Positions 16,503 through 25,088 are shown, counted from the first letter of the stretch. The stretch is 64,000 nucleotides of DNA from Vulcanimicrobiota bacterium (GCA_028287565.1 JAQBPK010000054.1:1-64000), one strand, 5' to 3'. Notes: generated by a model not told the origin, from the sequence alone. A program made the numbers and translations.

Positions 16503-17266
16503 CCATCGCGGAATCGAACTTCGTGCTCGTCGACACCGAGACCACGCATCGCGAGCCCGAACACGCTGAGCTGCTCGAGGTGGCCGCGCGCCGCCTCGAC
16601 GGCTCGCTTCGGCTCGTCGACCGCTTCGTCTCGCTGTGCCGGCCCACGAAGCCGATTCCGCCCGCGGCATCCGCGGTGCATCATCTCGTCGACGGCGACT
16701 TCTCCGATGCGCCCGAACGCGCGGCCGTTGAGGACGCGCTGTCGGCGTTCCTACCCTCGGACGCGGCGCTCGTGGCGCACAACGCCGACTACGATCGCGC
16801 GCTTCTGGGCGACCGCTTCGCCGCGTTCCGCTGGATTTGTACCGAACGCATGGCGCGTCACCTCGTGCCCGACGCGCCGGAATTCAAGAATGCGACGCTC
16901 TACTATTGGTTCGGCGGCCCGAAGATCACGCGCGCCCTGCACGGCGCGGACGCCGATCTCGACGTGACGGAGTTCAACTTCCGTGAGCTGCTGGCGCGCT
17001 ACCGCGTCTACGCGGCCGAGACGTGCGGTGGCGACGCCGAGCGGCTCGCCAAGAGCGAGGACCTCGATACGATGCTCGCATTCTTCGCGCGGCCGTACGT
17101 GATGACGCACTGGCCCAATTTCGGCAAGTGGAGGGGAGCCCCGATGGACGACATTCCGACGGACTATTTCGAGTGGGCGCTTTCGTCGCGCGGGCTCACG
17201 GATTGCGACGACGACCTGCGCTGGAACTTGGAGCGGCAGATGCGCCGCCGCGGGGTGGCAACATGA
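16499..17266 (+). CDS. DnaQ-like 3'-5' exonuclease (DEDDh)
   Basis: 255 aa. Exo I: VLVDTETTHRE (Asp and Glu), Exo II: LVAHNADYDRALL (Asp), Exo III: ALHGADADLDVT (His and Asp), the full DEDDh set. The domain covers about 1-165; the C-terminal 90 residues include an Exo X-like tail (VMTHWPNFGKWRGAPMDDIP). Probably trims DNA ends in replication or recombination. GTG overlaps the annealase stop. Confidence 0.85.
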   Translation: MTIAESNFVLVDTETTHREPEHAELLEVAARRLDGSLRLVDRFVSLCRPTKPIPPAASAVHHLVDGDFSDAPERAAVEDALSAFLPSDAALVAHNADYDRALLGDRFAAFRWICTERMARHLVPDAPEFKNATLYYWFGGPKITRALHGADADLDVTEFNFRELLARYRVYAAETCGGDAERLAKSEDLDTMLAFFARPYVMTHWPNFGKWRGAPMDDIPTDYFEWALSSRGLTDCDDDLRWNLERQMRRRGVAT

Positions 17267-17553
17267 TGAACCACAACCCGCCCGCCACGGCCCGCGAAAT
17301 CATGCTCGCGCGTCTACTGTTCATCTCGTCGTTCTCCACCGGCATCGACACCGGCGCGCTCTCGTTTGCTATCAGCGACGGCCTGGCGGATCGGCGCGAC
17401 GCTCGTCGGCTGCGTCAGATGGTCGGTGCCGTGACGCGGCTGCGTCGCAGCTACGAAGGTCTGGGAGAGGACGCGCGCGCCCGGCTGGGCGTCTCGCGGT
17501 ACGAGCGGCGGGCGAACTTTGCGCGCGGTGTGCTCGCGAGTGCTGATGCGTGA
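17263..17553 (+). CDS. Hypothetical helical protein
   Basis: 96 aa starting MMNHNPPATAREIML; helical with a basic second half (RRLRQMVGAVTRLRRSYEGL). ATG overlaps the exonuclease stop. Function unknown. A 52-bp gap follows before the DnaA-like gene. Confidence 0.5.
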   Translation: MMNHNPPATAREIMLARLLFISSFSTGIDTGALSFAISDGLADRRDARRLRQMVGAVTRLRRSYEGLGEDARARLGVSRYERRANFARGVLASADA

Positions 17554-17605
17554 TGCCCTCCATTTGGCACTCATCTCTTCTACGCTTCGTGCGAGGTAAT
17601 CTTTC

Positions 17606-18202
17606 GTGAACGTAATCGAATCATTTCACCAGCGGCTGCGCGTCGAGAGCGCGGTGTTTGTCGCGGACGCGGATTCGCTCGGGCGCGACACCGCGCGCGT
17701 CGCCGTGCGGCGTGGCATCGACATCCTCCAGGCTCGTCTCGCCCAGCTCGGCGAACCGGTTGTCGCATTTGCTCCGACGCGCGAGGAGGATGCGGCCCAG
17801 CGCGTCTTGGCAGCGCTGGAGGGCCCGCCGCGAGCCGAGCGCCGTGAGGTTTTGCCCTCCGTCGGGCGCGCGCTTGGAATCGTTGACGAAGTTGTGGCGC
17901 GAGAGCTCGGGACAACTGTCGCGCTGCTGCACGTCACGAAGTGTCGCGAGCCGCGCGTCGTGCTCCCGCGTCAGGTCGCGATGTATCTCGCGTACATGCT
18001 GACCGGTGCGTCGATGACGCAGGTTGCCCGGTTCTACGGCCTGCAGGACCACACGACGGTCACGTACTCGCGCGATAAGATCGAGGACCTCGTTCTTCAA
18101 GGCAAGCTGCGCTACGATGCCGCGAAACTCGAAGCGGCGTGTCGCGCGGCGCTGACGGATGCGGGCTGCTACGTTTCCAAGGCGAGGCTCGTCGCAGCGT
18201 GA
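17606..18202 (+). CDS. Stand-alone DnaA domain IV-like DNA-binding protein
   Basis: 198 aa. The C-terminal half matches DnaA domain IV, the DnaA-box-binding HTH: VTKCREPRVVLPRQVAMYLA, then LTGASMTQVARFYGLQDHTT, where DHTT corresponds to the DnaA signature. There is no AAA+ ATPase domain; the first 90 residues are unrelated and helical. It could recruit or compete for host DnaA boxes or bind the phage origin. GTG start, coupled to the next gene. Confidence 0.8.
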   Translation: MNVIESFHQRLRVESAVFVADADSLGRDTARVAVRRGIDILQARLAQLGEPVVAFAPTREEDAAQRVLAALEGPPRAERREVLPSVGRALGIVDEVVARELGTTVALLHVTKCREPRVVLPRQVAMYLAYMLTGASMTQVARFYGLQDHTTVTYSRDKIEDLVLQGKLRYDAAKLEAACRAALTDAGCYVSKARLVAA

Positions 18203-18513
18203 CCACCCGCGACCGCGACCTCCTCGACGCCGGGCTCATCGGCCCGCGCAAGGACGCCTACCGCGCCGATCCACACCCGTATTGGCGCTTTCACGTCGAC
18301 CGCGCGTGCGCTCGCGTCTACCGCGCCTTCTACGCGGGCGGGATCGCGCTGCGGGCACGGTGGGCGTCGTTCACGCCGTGGGAGCGTTGGCTCAACACGG
18401 CGACGCTCGTCGTGGTCGTGTGGGTGCTCGGCTGGGCCGCAGTGTTCGTGGTGCCGGCGCTTGCGGGCATTGCGGACGGCGTTCCCGAGCGCGTTCAGGC
18501 GGCGCGGCGGTGA
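18199..18513 (+). CDS. Single-pass membrane protein
   Basis: 104 aa with a charged, aromatic N-terminal domain (DPHPYWRFHVDRACARVYRA) and one transmembrane helix (LVVVVWVLGWAAVFVVPALA, about 72-91). GTG overlaps the DnaA-like stop and TGA overlaps the next ATG. Unknown role. Confidence 0.5.
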   Translation: MTTRDRDLLDAGLIGPRKDAYRADPHPYWRFHVDRACARVYRAFYAGGIALRARWASFTPWERWLNTATLVVVVWVLGWAAVFVVPALAGIADGVPERVQAARR

Positions 18514-18905
18514 TGTTCTTGTACGGCGATGTCCCGCCGTCGTTTATGACTGACGAGCAAATTGAGCGCACGATCGCGGAGGTCGACGAGGCCCTCGCGG
18601 CGTGTGCAAAGCTGAAGCCGGGCAGCTGGCGTACGCGCGTCCGCACCAACGGCTCTTGGCAGGACGATCCGCGCTCGAATTGCGCCGAGATCATCGCGCC
18701 GGACGGAGATCCCGTAGAGCGGCTCTTTGAGTCGAGCGGGCTCACCATTGCAAGCGGCACGGTCTACGACACGCAGCGCGAGGTCTTTTTCATGGCCGCG
18801 ATGCGCGACGAATACCCGGCGCTGCTTGGGCTCTATCGGTCCGCGCTTATCTACATTCGCGAACTGCGGAAGAAGGCCGCGCGCAAGAAGGGTCGTCGCC
18901 GATGA
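18513..18905 (+). CDS. Hypothetical early protein
   Basis: 130 aa starting MFLYGDVPPSFMTDEQI; soluble alpha/beta with a strongly basic tail (RELRKKAARKKGRRR) suggesting nucleic-acid contact. No family recognised. Confidence 0.5.
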   Translation: MFLYGDVPPSFMTDEQIERTIAEVDEALAACAKLKPGSWRTRVRTNGSWQDDPRSNCAEIIAPDGDPVERLFESSGLTIASGTVYDTQREVFFMAAMRDEYPALLGLYRSALIYIRELRKKAARKKGRRR

Positions 18906-19129
18906 CCCTCCATATCGCCGCCTACCGCAACCGCGAATGCGAGGCCCTCATCGTCGAGCGCGCCGTGCTGCCGCGTTCGGGCGATACGCTGGTGCTGGAC
19001 GACGGGCGGCGTTTGCACGTGACCGGCGTGTTCATCGGGCGCGAGCACGTCGGACTCGTCGGCGCGCTGCGTGATGCGTTGCCGGCGCCGTGGGAGATTG
19101 CGACGCGAGAAGGAGTGGTGGTTTCGTGA
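18902..19129 (+). CDS. Small beta-rich protein
   Basis: 75 aa, mostly beta (GDTLVLDDGRRLHVTGVFIG). Overlaps both neighbours by 4 bp. Unknown. Confidence 0.5.
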   Translation: MTLHIAAYRNRECEALIVERAVLPRSGDTLVLDDGRRLHVTGVFIGREHVGLVGALRDALPAPWEIATREGVVVS

Positions 19130-19899
19130 GCCAGGCGACGAAGATCGAATGGAGCGACGAGACGGTCAACATTGTGACCGGCTGCGAAGGGGTGTCGCCC
19201 GGGTGCGATCACTGCTACGCAGCGACGTGGGCCGCGCGCGGTATGGGGCAGTGGAAAGGGCGCGACTTCGGGACCGTGCTGTGTCACGAAGATCGGCTCG
19301 CGCTTCTCGAAAAAGGCGCGGTCGGGCGGCGGAAGTTCGTCTGCTCGATGGCGGACTTGTTTCATCGCGCGGTGCCGGATGCGTTCCTCGAAAGGGCGTT
19401 CCTCGCGTTCTGCGCGGCGGATCGGCACACGTTTCAGGTACTGACGAAGCGGCCGGAGCGAATGCGCCGCTTCGTGCGCGCATTTCTCGACAGTCACGGC
19501 CCGTTCTACCTCAGCGGCCTGCGTAACGCCCATCTCGGCGTCTCGATCGAATCAAACGACTACGCCTGGCGCGCCGACATGCTGCGCGAGACGCCCGCCG
19601 CGGTGCGCTGGATCAGCGCGGAGCCGCTCCTGGGGCCGCTCGACCGCGTCGACCTCACCGGCATCAGCTGGGTCGTCGTCGGTGGCGAAAGCGGCGCGGG
19701 CGCGCGGCCGATGGATCTCGCGTGGGCTGAGGACGTCGTCGCGCGATGTCGTGCCGCCGCGATCCCGGTGTTCGTGAAGCAGCTCGGCAAGGTCGCGGGG
19801 AAAGCGGCTGGCGCGGGAAATAAGGGCGGGGAGATCGCGGCGTTTCCCGAGCCGTTGCGCGTCCGCGAGTTCCCGATGGCGGTCGCGGCATGCCGGTAG
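19126..19899 (+). CDS. Phage Gp37/Gp68 (DUF5131) protein
   Basis: 257 aa. Family signature at the start: KIEWSDETVNIVTGCEGVSP, then GCDHCYAATWAARG, with a CX6CX2C motif resembling radical-SAM proteins; later VGVSIES-like, RWISAEPLLGPLD and WVVVGGESGAGARPMDLAWA. Widely found in phages and mobile elements; its chemistry is not established, though a radical-SAM relation is proposed. The GTG at 19126 follows AGAAGGAGT and overlaps the previous stop. Confidence 0.88.
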   Translation: MSQATKIEWSDETVNIVTGCEGVSPGCDHCYAATWAARGMGQWKGRDFGTVLCHEDRLALLEKGAVGRRKFVCSMADLFHRAVPDAFLERAFLAFCAADRHTFQVLTKRPERMRRFVRAFLDSHGPFYLSGLRNAHLGVSIESNDYAWRADMLRETPAAVRWISAEPLLGPLDRVDLTGISWVVVGGESGAGARPMDLAWAEDVVARCRAAAIPVFVKQLGKVAGKAAGAGNKGGEIAAFPEPLRVREFPMAVAACR

Positions 19900-20078
19900 C
19901 GCACTGCCACGCGCCGGGTTGTCGGCACCGGACGGGCGGGCCCGCCCTCTTGTTTTGCGGCGCGTGCTGGCGCCGACTTCCGCCGGCGATCCAGCTCGAG
20001 ATGCGCAAGCGCGGGCGAGTGTACCAGGACGTGCTTGGGCGCGCGCTGGCGGCTTTGGCGGAGCGGGAGGCGGCGTGA
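19890..20078 (+). CDS. Small zinc-finger-like protein
   Basis: 62 aa with His/Cys ligands HCHAPGCRHRTG and LFCGACW, then a helical tail (QLEMRKRGRVYQDVLGRAL). Overlaps both neighbours. Such small zinc proteins often sit next to phage replication initiators. Confidence 0.5.
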   Translation: MPVAHCHAPGCRHRTGGPALLFCGACWRRLPPAIQLEMRKRGRVYQDVLGRALAALAEREAA

Positions 20079-20908
20079 ATCGGCCGGCGATCATTCAGGC
20101 CGCGTACTACACCTGCCGCGCGTGGGGCGAACAGCCCGACGTACGCGCCGTCGCGGCTCGCATCAAGGCGGCTTCGCCCGATGGGCGCGGGTTTCGCTGG
20201 GCCGAGATAAACGCTTGGTTGGACGCCAACGATCCCGCCCGGGCAACGCTTCGGCAACGGCGCGGCAACGATGCGGCAACGACACTTGAGCGTGAAACCG
20301 CTGCCGCGGGCAACGAACCCGGCAACCCTCACGCGGGCGATTTAAAGGTATTGCCTAGAGACGAGAGACCGAATGGGTCTACGCAGACTACGTCTGCTCC
20401 GACCCGACGCGCGCGTGACCCAAAACCTCTCCCGGAGATACCCCGCGATCTCCGAGACGACGTCGAGCGTGTCATCGCCAACGACGCCGGTGAACGCAAG
20501 GACGGCAAGATCGCCGATTCGGTCGTCGAGCGTCTGACCGCGAAGTTGCGGCGTGCTGCTCGCGATGCCGCGCGAAGGTTTCCCGGCTGCGAGGCAGCAG
20601 CGTTCCGCCGAGGCCTCGGTGTCGCGATCGACCGCGGGCTCGGCATGGACTTCGCGGCCGGCTGCGTTCGGCGCTACAACCCGGCGCGCGATGAGACCCC
20701 ATTATTCGGCGACCGCGTCGCGCCGTTCGAGCGCCCCCGCCCAGCGCCACGCGTCGAGATCCCGCCGACCGCGGACGGCGCCGTCTTCGCGGAGCTCGCA
20801 CGGCCCGGCGAGGATTTCGAGACCTGCTCGCGCCGGCTTCGGGCCGAGAACCGCGACGGCTTCAACCGTCTCCACCGCTTGTCAAAGCGCGAGCCCATCA
20901 GCGCGTGA
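20075..20908 (+). CDS. Putative replication initiator (lambda O / replisome-organiser position)
   Basis: 277 aa. N-terminal helical domain (NRPAIIQAAYYTCRAWGEQP, about 1-50), a linker of low complexity (about 55-125) that encodes the iteron array, and a C-terminal Arg-rich helical domain (ERLTAKLRRAARDAARRFPG onward). No strong family match. I call it an initiator because it directly precedes the DnaB-type helicase with a GTGA overlap and because phased repeats lie in the middle of the gene, as in lambda O. Alternative: a helicase loader. Confidence 0.5.
   Translation: MNRPAIIQAAYYTCRAWGEQPDVRAVAARIKAASPDGRGFRWAEINAWLDANDPARATLRQRRGNDAATTLERETAAAGNEPGNPHAGDLKVLPRDERPNGSTQTTSAPTRRARDPKPLPEIPRDLRDDVERVIANDAGERKDGKIADSVVERLTAKLRRAARDAARRFPGCEAAAFRRGLGVAIDRGLGMDFAAGCVRRYNPARDETPLFGDRVAPFERPRPAPRVEIPPTADGAVFAELARPGEDFETCSRRLRAENRDGFNRLHRLSKREPISA
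20242..20327 (+). repeat. Iteron array GGCAAC(G), putative phage replication origin
   Basis: GGCAACG starts at 20242, 20253, 20264 and 20275, an exact 11-bp period, then again at 20309, with GGCAACC at 20321. Because 11 is not a multiple of 3 the repeat is kept at DNA level, not as a protein repeat. A relatively AT-rich stretch (20340-20353) and an inverted repeat (20383-20397) follow, the order seen in lambda ori. Confidence 0.65.
20383..20397. repeat. Inverted repeat next to the iterons
   Basis: GCAGAC-TAC-GTCTGC, a perfect 6-bp inverted repeat about 56 bp after the last iteron and after the AT-rich stretch. Possible element of the origin. Confidence 0.45.
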
Positions 20909-22488
20909 ACGTCGCGCCGTTCGCATCGACCGTCGATCGCATTCCGCCGAGTAATCTCGAAGCGGAGATGGCGCTGCTCGGCGCGATTTTAGTCGACCGC
21001 GGGCTTTTTGAGAGCGTAACAGCGATTGTCCAACCGAGCCATTTCTACGCCTCGCTGCACGAGTCGATCTATCTGGCGCTGTACGCACTCTACGAGCAAC
21101 GCGAGCCGCTCGACAAAGTCGCGCTCGCCGAAGAGCTCCGCAACCGCGGGATGCTCGACAAGATCGGCGGCATGGCATACCTGAACTCGCTGATGGACAC
21201 CGTACCAACGGCGGCGTCGGCACAGTATTACGCAAAGATTGTCCGCGAGAAGGCGGCGCTTCGAGCACTGATCCACGTCGGAGCAAAAATATCACAGCTC
21301 GGCTACGAGTCTGAGGAGGATGTACCGGCTGCGATCAACCGTTCGGAGCGGCTCGTGCGCGAGTTAGGCGAACGCTACGACGGCGGCGCACTGCGGCCGT
21401 ACACAATGCGCGAGGTCGGGGCGGAGCGGGCACGGCGCGCGCTTGAGCGACCGACGTTCTACAACTCGACACCTTGGCCGTCATTGACGCGCCGCGTGCG
21501 CTTCGGGCCGGGCCTACATGGGTGGTCGGCAGCCGTCAAAATGGGAAAGACGCACGCCGCGCTGATGAACGCGCTGTGGGACGCGCTGCACCACGGCGTT
21601 GTTCTGTATTTCGCCGCAGAGGGCGGCCGCGAAAACATGCACGAGTTACTCGTCGAGATGCTCTCGGGCGTGCGTGTTGAGATGCTCGGCGGCCTCGTGA
21701 CGTTAGCAGGTCTGGCACGCCGCCGCGTGCTCGCCGCCGAAGAGCTGCTGGCGCGGAGTTTTCCGAACCTATGGTTGTACGGATCTGGCGACGAGCTGAT
21801 CTCGAGCGCGCAAGTCGTCGTCGAGGCGAAGCGACAAGCACAGCGCCTCGAAGCTAAAGGGGGCCGGCTAGCGTCCGTGTGGATTGACGTTGCCGCTGAC
21901 CTCGCCGACGTGCGCGAGGCCGACTCGCGGCGTGACGAACGAATCACGCACGACCGCAAGAAAAACGCATTCCGCCGACTACGCGACGCTGGAATCTCGC
22001 TGCGTACACCATTTCACGTCGTCGATCACCAAACCACCAAGGTCGGTGACAACAGGCCGTCGCGGACTACGATTCGGGACGGTGGCGACCTCGGTGCCAT
22101 CGCTGAGAACATCATCCTAGTCTGGCGCCCGGACCGCGAGAAGAACGAGCGCGACGGCCTCTTCATCGTCGACGCGTCCCGCCGTGGTCACGAAGGATCG
22201 GTCGATATGCGCTACGAGCGCGGGCTGTGGCTCGACCAAGAGACGAGCCCGCCGCAGACGCGCTCGTTTCTCGAAACGATGGTGGACGAGGCGCTCGGCG
22301 AGCCCGAACAGCCGCCGCACGATCCTGGCCTTACTGAGTACGCCCTCGCGATGCTTCCGCCGGCCGAGCCCGCGCGCCGCACGATGACCGTGGACGTCAA
22401 CGGCGAGCCCGCGGTGTTCGTTCCACGAACCGGCGGCGAGTACGATACCGATCGCGAGCAGCTCGACGCCGTGTGGGGCCAGCCATGA
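20905..22488 (+). CDS. DnaB-type replicative helicase
   Basis: Unwinds DNA at the phage fork. 527 aa. The N-terminal DnaB domain is clear (PPSNLEAEMALLGAILVDRG; AGMLDKIGG-like; AYLNSLMDTVPTAASAQYYA). The C-terminal RecA-like domain is divergent: the Walker A segment reads SAAVKMGKTHAALM, with Ala where the first Gly is usual but GKT retained; SVWIDVAADL may be Walker B; then VVDHQTTKVGDN and RDGGDLGAIAENIILVWRPD. The last 90 residues are an extra acidic tail. GTG overlaps the initiator stop. Confidence 0.85.
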   Translation: MNVAPFASTVDRIPPSNLEAEMALLGAILVDRGLFESVTAIVQPSHFYASLHESIYLALYALYEQREPLDKVALAEELRNRGMLDKIGGMAYLNSLMDTVPTAASAQYYAKIVREKAALRALIHVGAKISQLGYESEEDVPAAINRSERLVRELGERYDGGALRPYTMREVGAERARRALERPTFYNSTPWPSLTRRVRFGPGLHGWSAAVKMGKTHAALMNALWDALHHGVVLYFAAEGGRENMHELLVEMLSGVRVEMLGGLVTLAGLARRRVLAAEELLARSFPNLWLYGSGDELISSAQVVVEAKRQAQRLEAKGGRLASVWIDVAADLADVREADSRRDERITHDRKKNAFRRLRDAGISLRTPFHVVDHQTTKVGDNRPSRTTIRDGGDLGAIAENIILVWRPDREKNERDGLFIVDASRRGHEGSVDMRYERGLWLDQETSPPQTRSFLETMVDEALGEPEQPPHDPGLTEYALAMLPPAEPARRTMTVDVNGEPAVFVPRTGGEYDTDREQLDAVWGQP

Positions 22489-22688
22489 TCTCCAACCCCG
22501 CCGACGCCCTCGACTTCATCTGCGAGAACGGCCATTTCTCGCGCTACTTCGACACGCCGCTGATGTGCCCGCGCTCCGGCTGCGGCTCGCGCGTGCTCAT
22601 CCTTGCCGATCCCGCCGAAGCACAGCGCGACCGCGACCGCGCGAAGCGTGAGGCGCGCGAATCCGAGACCGTGCGGTGGGCGCGATGA
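22485..22688 (+). CDS. Small zinc-finger-like protein
   Basis: 67 aa with ICENGHFSRYF and MCPRSGCGSRV as probable metal ligands, then a charged helix (AEAQRDRDRAKREARE). Overlaps helicase and resolvase genes. Confidence 0.5.
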   Translation: MISNPADALDFICENGHFSRYFDTPLMCPRSGCGSRVLILADPAEAQRDRDRAKREARESETVRWAR

Positions 22689-23146
22689 TCCGCCTCGTCG
22701 TCTACGGCATCCCGCTCCCGCAGGGCTCGAAGTCAGCGCGCACGCTACCGCACGAGCCGCGCATCGTCGGGGAGAACTGCGTCGGCGGCCGAGTGATCCT
22801 CACCGAAGGTTTCGGCGATGCGCCGCGCCGCCGCAAGACCTGGCGCGAAGCCGTCGCGGAAGCGGCGCGCGCATGGCTCACCAAAAACGGCGCACCCGAT
22901 CCGCTCGACGGCGCGCTCGAAATGTGGACGCGGTTCTACTTGCCGCGCCCGGCGAGTTTACCCAAGCGCGTCGAGTACCCGATCCGCAAGCCCGACCTCT
23001 CGAAGCTGCTCCGTTCGGCCGAAGACTCGCTTTCCGGCCTGCTCTACACCGACGACGCGCGGATCGTGGATTCGCACATCTACAAGCGCTACGCGATCGG
23101 CGCGCCGCCGCATGCGGTGATCGAAATCGCACCCCTCTCGCCATGA
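22685..23146 (+). CDS. RusA-family Holliday junction resolvase
   Basis: Cuts four-way junctions formed during phage recombination and replication. 153 aa. Family start VVYGIPLPQGSKSA and the acidic active-site block KPDLSKLLRSAEDSLSGLLY followed by TDDARIVD, matching the conserved Asp and Lys of RusA. ATG at 22685 overlaps the previous stop. It closes a recombination set with exonuclease and annealase. Confidence 0.88.
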   Translation: MIRLVVYGIPLPQGSKSARTLPHEPRIVGENCVGGRVILTEGFGDAPRRRKTWREAVAEAARAWLTKNGAPDPLDGALEMWTRFYLPRPASLPKRVEYPIRKPDLSKLLRSAEDSLSGLLYTDDARIVDSHIYKRYAIGAPPHAVIEIAPLSP

Positions 23147-23973
23147 TCGAGGAACCGATGACCGACAAGGCTCTCAACCATGCCGCCGCCGAGCGCGGCT
23201 TCAAAACCAACGAGACGCGCAAGCTATTCCGCAACGGCTATGCCGACGCGCAGAAAGGCATGGATCGGCCAGCCGCGCCGGCACCGCCAGCATACATCGC
23301 GGGCTTCGACCTCTACGCCGAGCATCCGACGCCGCAGCCCGGCGAGCACACCATCGCGGGTATCGTCGTCATGCTGAACCGCGCGGCCGACGACGGCTTC
23401 GAAGTCACGATCCCGATCAAGGGCGGCACGAACGTCGTCTACGGCGACACACCCGAGATCGCGCTGGACGCCGCTCGCGACCGGATCAAAGCCGCGACGC
23501 ACGCATTCGAGGAGACCGACAAGGTCCGCAACGTCTTTCAACGCGACGTGCAGGCCGAGGGCGAGTCCTGGATCGTGCACGTGACCGAGCGCGTCTCGGG
23601 CGCAGTCGAGATCATCGCCGACGCCTTCGACGACGTGAAGTGCACGGCCGCGAGTGAAGAGGCCGGGCTGACCGAGATCGCGGCGCTGATCGCGGCGGAG
23701 CAATCCGAAACCGTCGACGGCGAGCGCGCCAAGGTCGTGCACGGCAACGGCAAGGCGACGGCCGCGCAGCTGCCGATGCTCACGCCGGCGGAATGCGCCG
23801 CGGAAGTGCACCGCTGCCTCGCCGAGCTCGCGAAGCGCGAAGCGGCTGAGTCGACTGCGAAGAAAGCGCGTGTCGCGGCCGAGACGGCGCTCGCCATCGC
23901 GAATACCGCGCTGCTCGACGCCGTCGACCGAGCCGCGAAGCCGGAACTGTTCGAAACGGCGGCCGCGGCGTGA
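23143..23973 (+). CDS. Hypothetical protein, two-part
   Basis: 276 aa starting MIEEPMTDKALNHAAAERGF. Middle part alpha/beta (HTIAGIVVMLNRAADDGFEV; DTPEIALDAARDRIKAA), C-terminal part a long Ala/Glu-rich helix (about 225-270) likely coiled coil. ATGA overlap with the resolvase gene. Function unknown; similar layout is seen in phage DNA-metabolism accessory proteins. Confidence 0.5.
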   Translation: MIEEPMTDKALNHAAAERGFKTNETRKLFRNGYADAQKGMDRPAAPAPPAYIAGFDLYAEHPTPQPGEHTIAGIVVMLNRAADDGFEVTIPIKGGTNVVYGDTPEIALDAARDRIKAATHAFEETDKVRNVFQRDVQAEGESWIVHVTERVSGAVEIIADAFDDVKCTAASEEAGLTEIAALIAAEQSETVDGERAKVVHGNGKATAAQLPMLTPAECAAEVHRCLAELAKREAAESTAKKARVAAETALAIANTALLDAVDRAAKPELFETAAAA

Positions 23974-24323
23974 AGACGAAAATAACGCTGGCGGCCCCGC
24001 ATCCCGTCTCGGGCCGCCAGCAGACGGAGATCACCTTGCACGGCGGGTTCGAGTTTCTCCGCGCAAGCTCGATGCTGGGCTCGCTGTTCGCCGACGCGCC
24101 CGACATGGACGGCGCGAACTGCATCGTCGTGAGCTTGCGCGCGCCTGGCGGCGAGGACCTCACGCTGTTCGTGCCGCTCGAGGACGCGGTTCGGCAGGCG
24201 TCGGACGCGCTGCGGGTGTCGCACGCGATCTCACAGCTCGTCGCTTGCGCGCAACGCGATCCGCGCACGTCGCGCTCCGTCGACGCCGACGGTGACCTGC
24301 GACCGCTGGAGCGTGCATCGTGA
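23970..24323 (+). CDS. Hypothetical beta-rich protein
   Basis: 117 aa from GTG (KTKITLAAPHPVSGRQQTEI). Beta N-terminal half, helical C-terminal half (LEDAVRQASDALRVSHAISQ). Overlaps both neighbours by 4 bp. Confidence 0.5.
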   Translation: MKTKITLAAPHPVSGRQQTEITLHGGFEFLRASSMLGSLFADAPDMDGANCIVVSLRAPGGEDLTLFVPLEDAVRQASDALRVSHAISQLVACAQRDPRTSRSVDADGDLRPLERAS

Positions 24324-24679
24324 GCGCGGAGTTTGCGGAGGACTTCCGCGCACAGATTACCGATTCGTACGAAGACCTCATCAACGACCGAGCCGACTCG
24401 CTGAACATCGCGCGGGTGAACGGCATGAGCGCGCTCGCGGAGTGGATTCGTACCGAGCTTTGGGGTGAGGTAGAAGGGGCGCTCGACGCGGGCGATCCGA
24501 TCTCTATAGACCTCGCCTGCGCACGCGTAGGTCTTGCCGGGCTACTCTTGCGCGACGCGTCCCGTGCGTTCGGTGCGATGCTCGCGAATGCGTATGACGG
24601 TCCCATGGAAGAACGCGACGAGCGAATCGGCGCGGCGATGAGATTGCATGCCGGGCCTATGCGTCGCGAAGACGCATAG
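24320..24679 (+). CDS. Hypothetical helical protein
   Basis: 119 aa, almost entirely helical and acidic (FAEDFRAQITDSYEDLINDR). GTG overlaps the previous stop. No family recognised. Confidence 0.5.
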   Translation: MSAEFAEDFRAQITDSYEDLINDRADSLNIARVNGMSALAEWIRTELWGEVEGALDAGDPISIDLACARVGLAGLLLRDASRAFGAMLANAYDGPMEERDERIGAAMRLHAGPMRREDA

Positions 24680-24693
24680 AAAGTGGCTGTGCG

Positions 24694-24885
24694 ATGAGCC
24701 TCCTCCACACCATCACGGTCACCTGCGACTACCCGGTCGCGTGCGACACCAAGTTCGGGCCGAAGTCCGACAAGCAAGGCGAGGCGAAGACGGAAGCACG
24801 CGACGCCGGCTGGTACATCGGCCGCGACGACAAGGCGTATTGCCGCGAACACGTCGAGACGCTCGGGATTCGGACGCGAGCGTGA
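24694..24885 (+). CDS. Small protein with two Cys and a His
   Basis: 63 aa: TITVTCDYPVACDTKF and YCREHVETLG give a CX5C ... CX2H pattern that could bind zinc, similar to small phage proteins of unknown function. ATG after a 14-bp gap. Confidence 0.5.
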   Translation: MSLLHTITVTCDYPVACDTKFGPKSDKQGEAKTEARDAGWYIGRDDKAYCREHVETLGIRTRA

Positions 24886-25088
24886 CCCGCTCCCGCATCC
24901 CCGGCCTCGCGCACACCGGCATCGTGGGCTCGGACGGCGCGTTCGCGCACTGCCCGGTCGTGACGCTGTGCTCGGCGACGGGCGAGATCGTCGTGCAGCC
25001 CGATCTCGTGGTTGCGCCCGGGGCGGAGATGCGCGGCAATGTCGTGCGGCGGGCGTGGTGGCGGCGGATGGTTGCGTGGCTGCGATGA
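24882..25088 (+). CDS. Small hypothetical protein
   Basis: 68 aa from GTG overlapping the previous stop (TRSRIPGLAHTGIVGSDG), ending in a basic, Trp-rich tail (VVRRAWWRRMVAWLR) that could lie on a membrane or DNA. Unknown. Confidence 0.45.
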   Translation: MTRSRIPGLAHTGIVGSDGAFAHCPVVTLCSATGEIVVQPDLVVAPGAEMRGNVVRRAWWRRMVAWLR

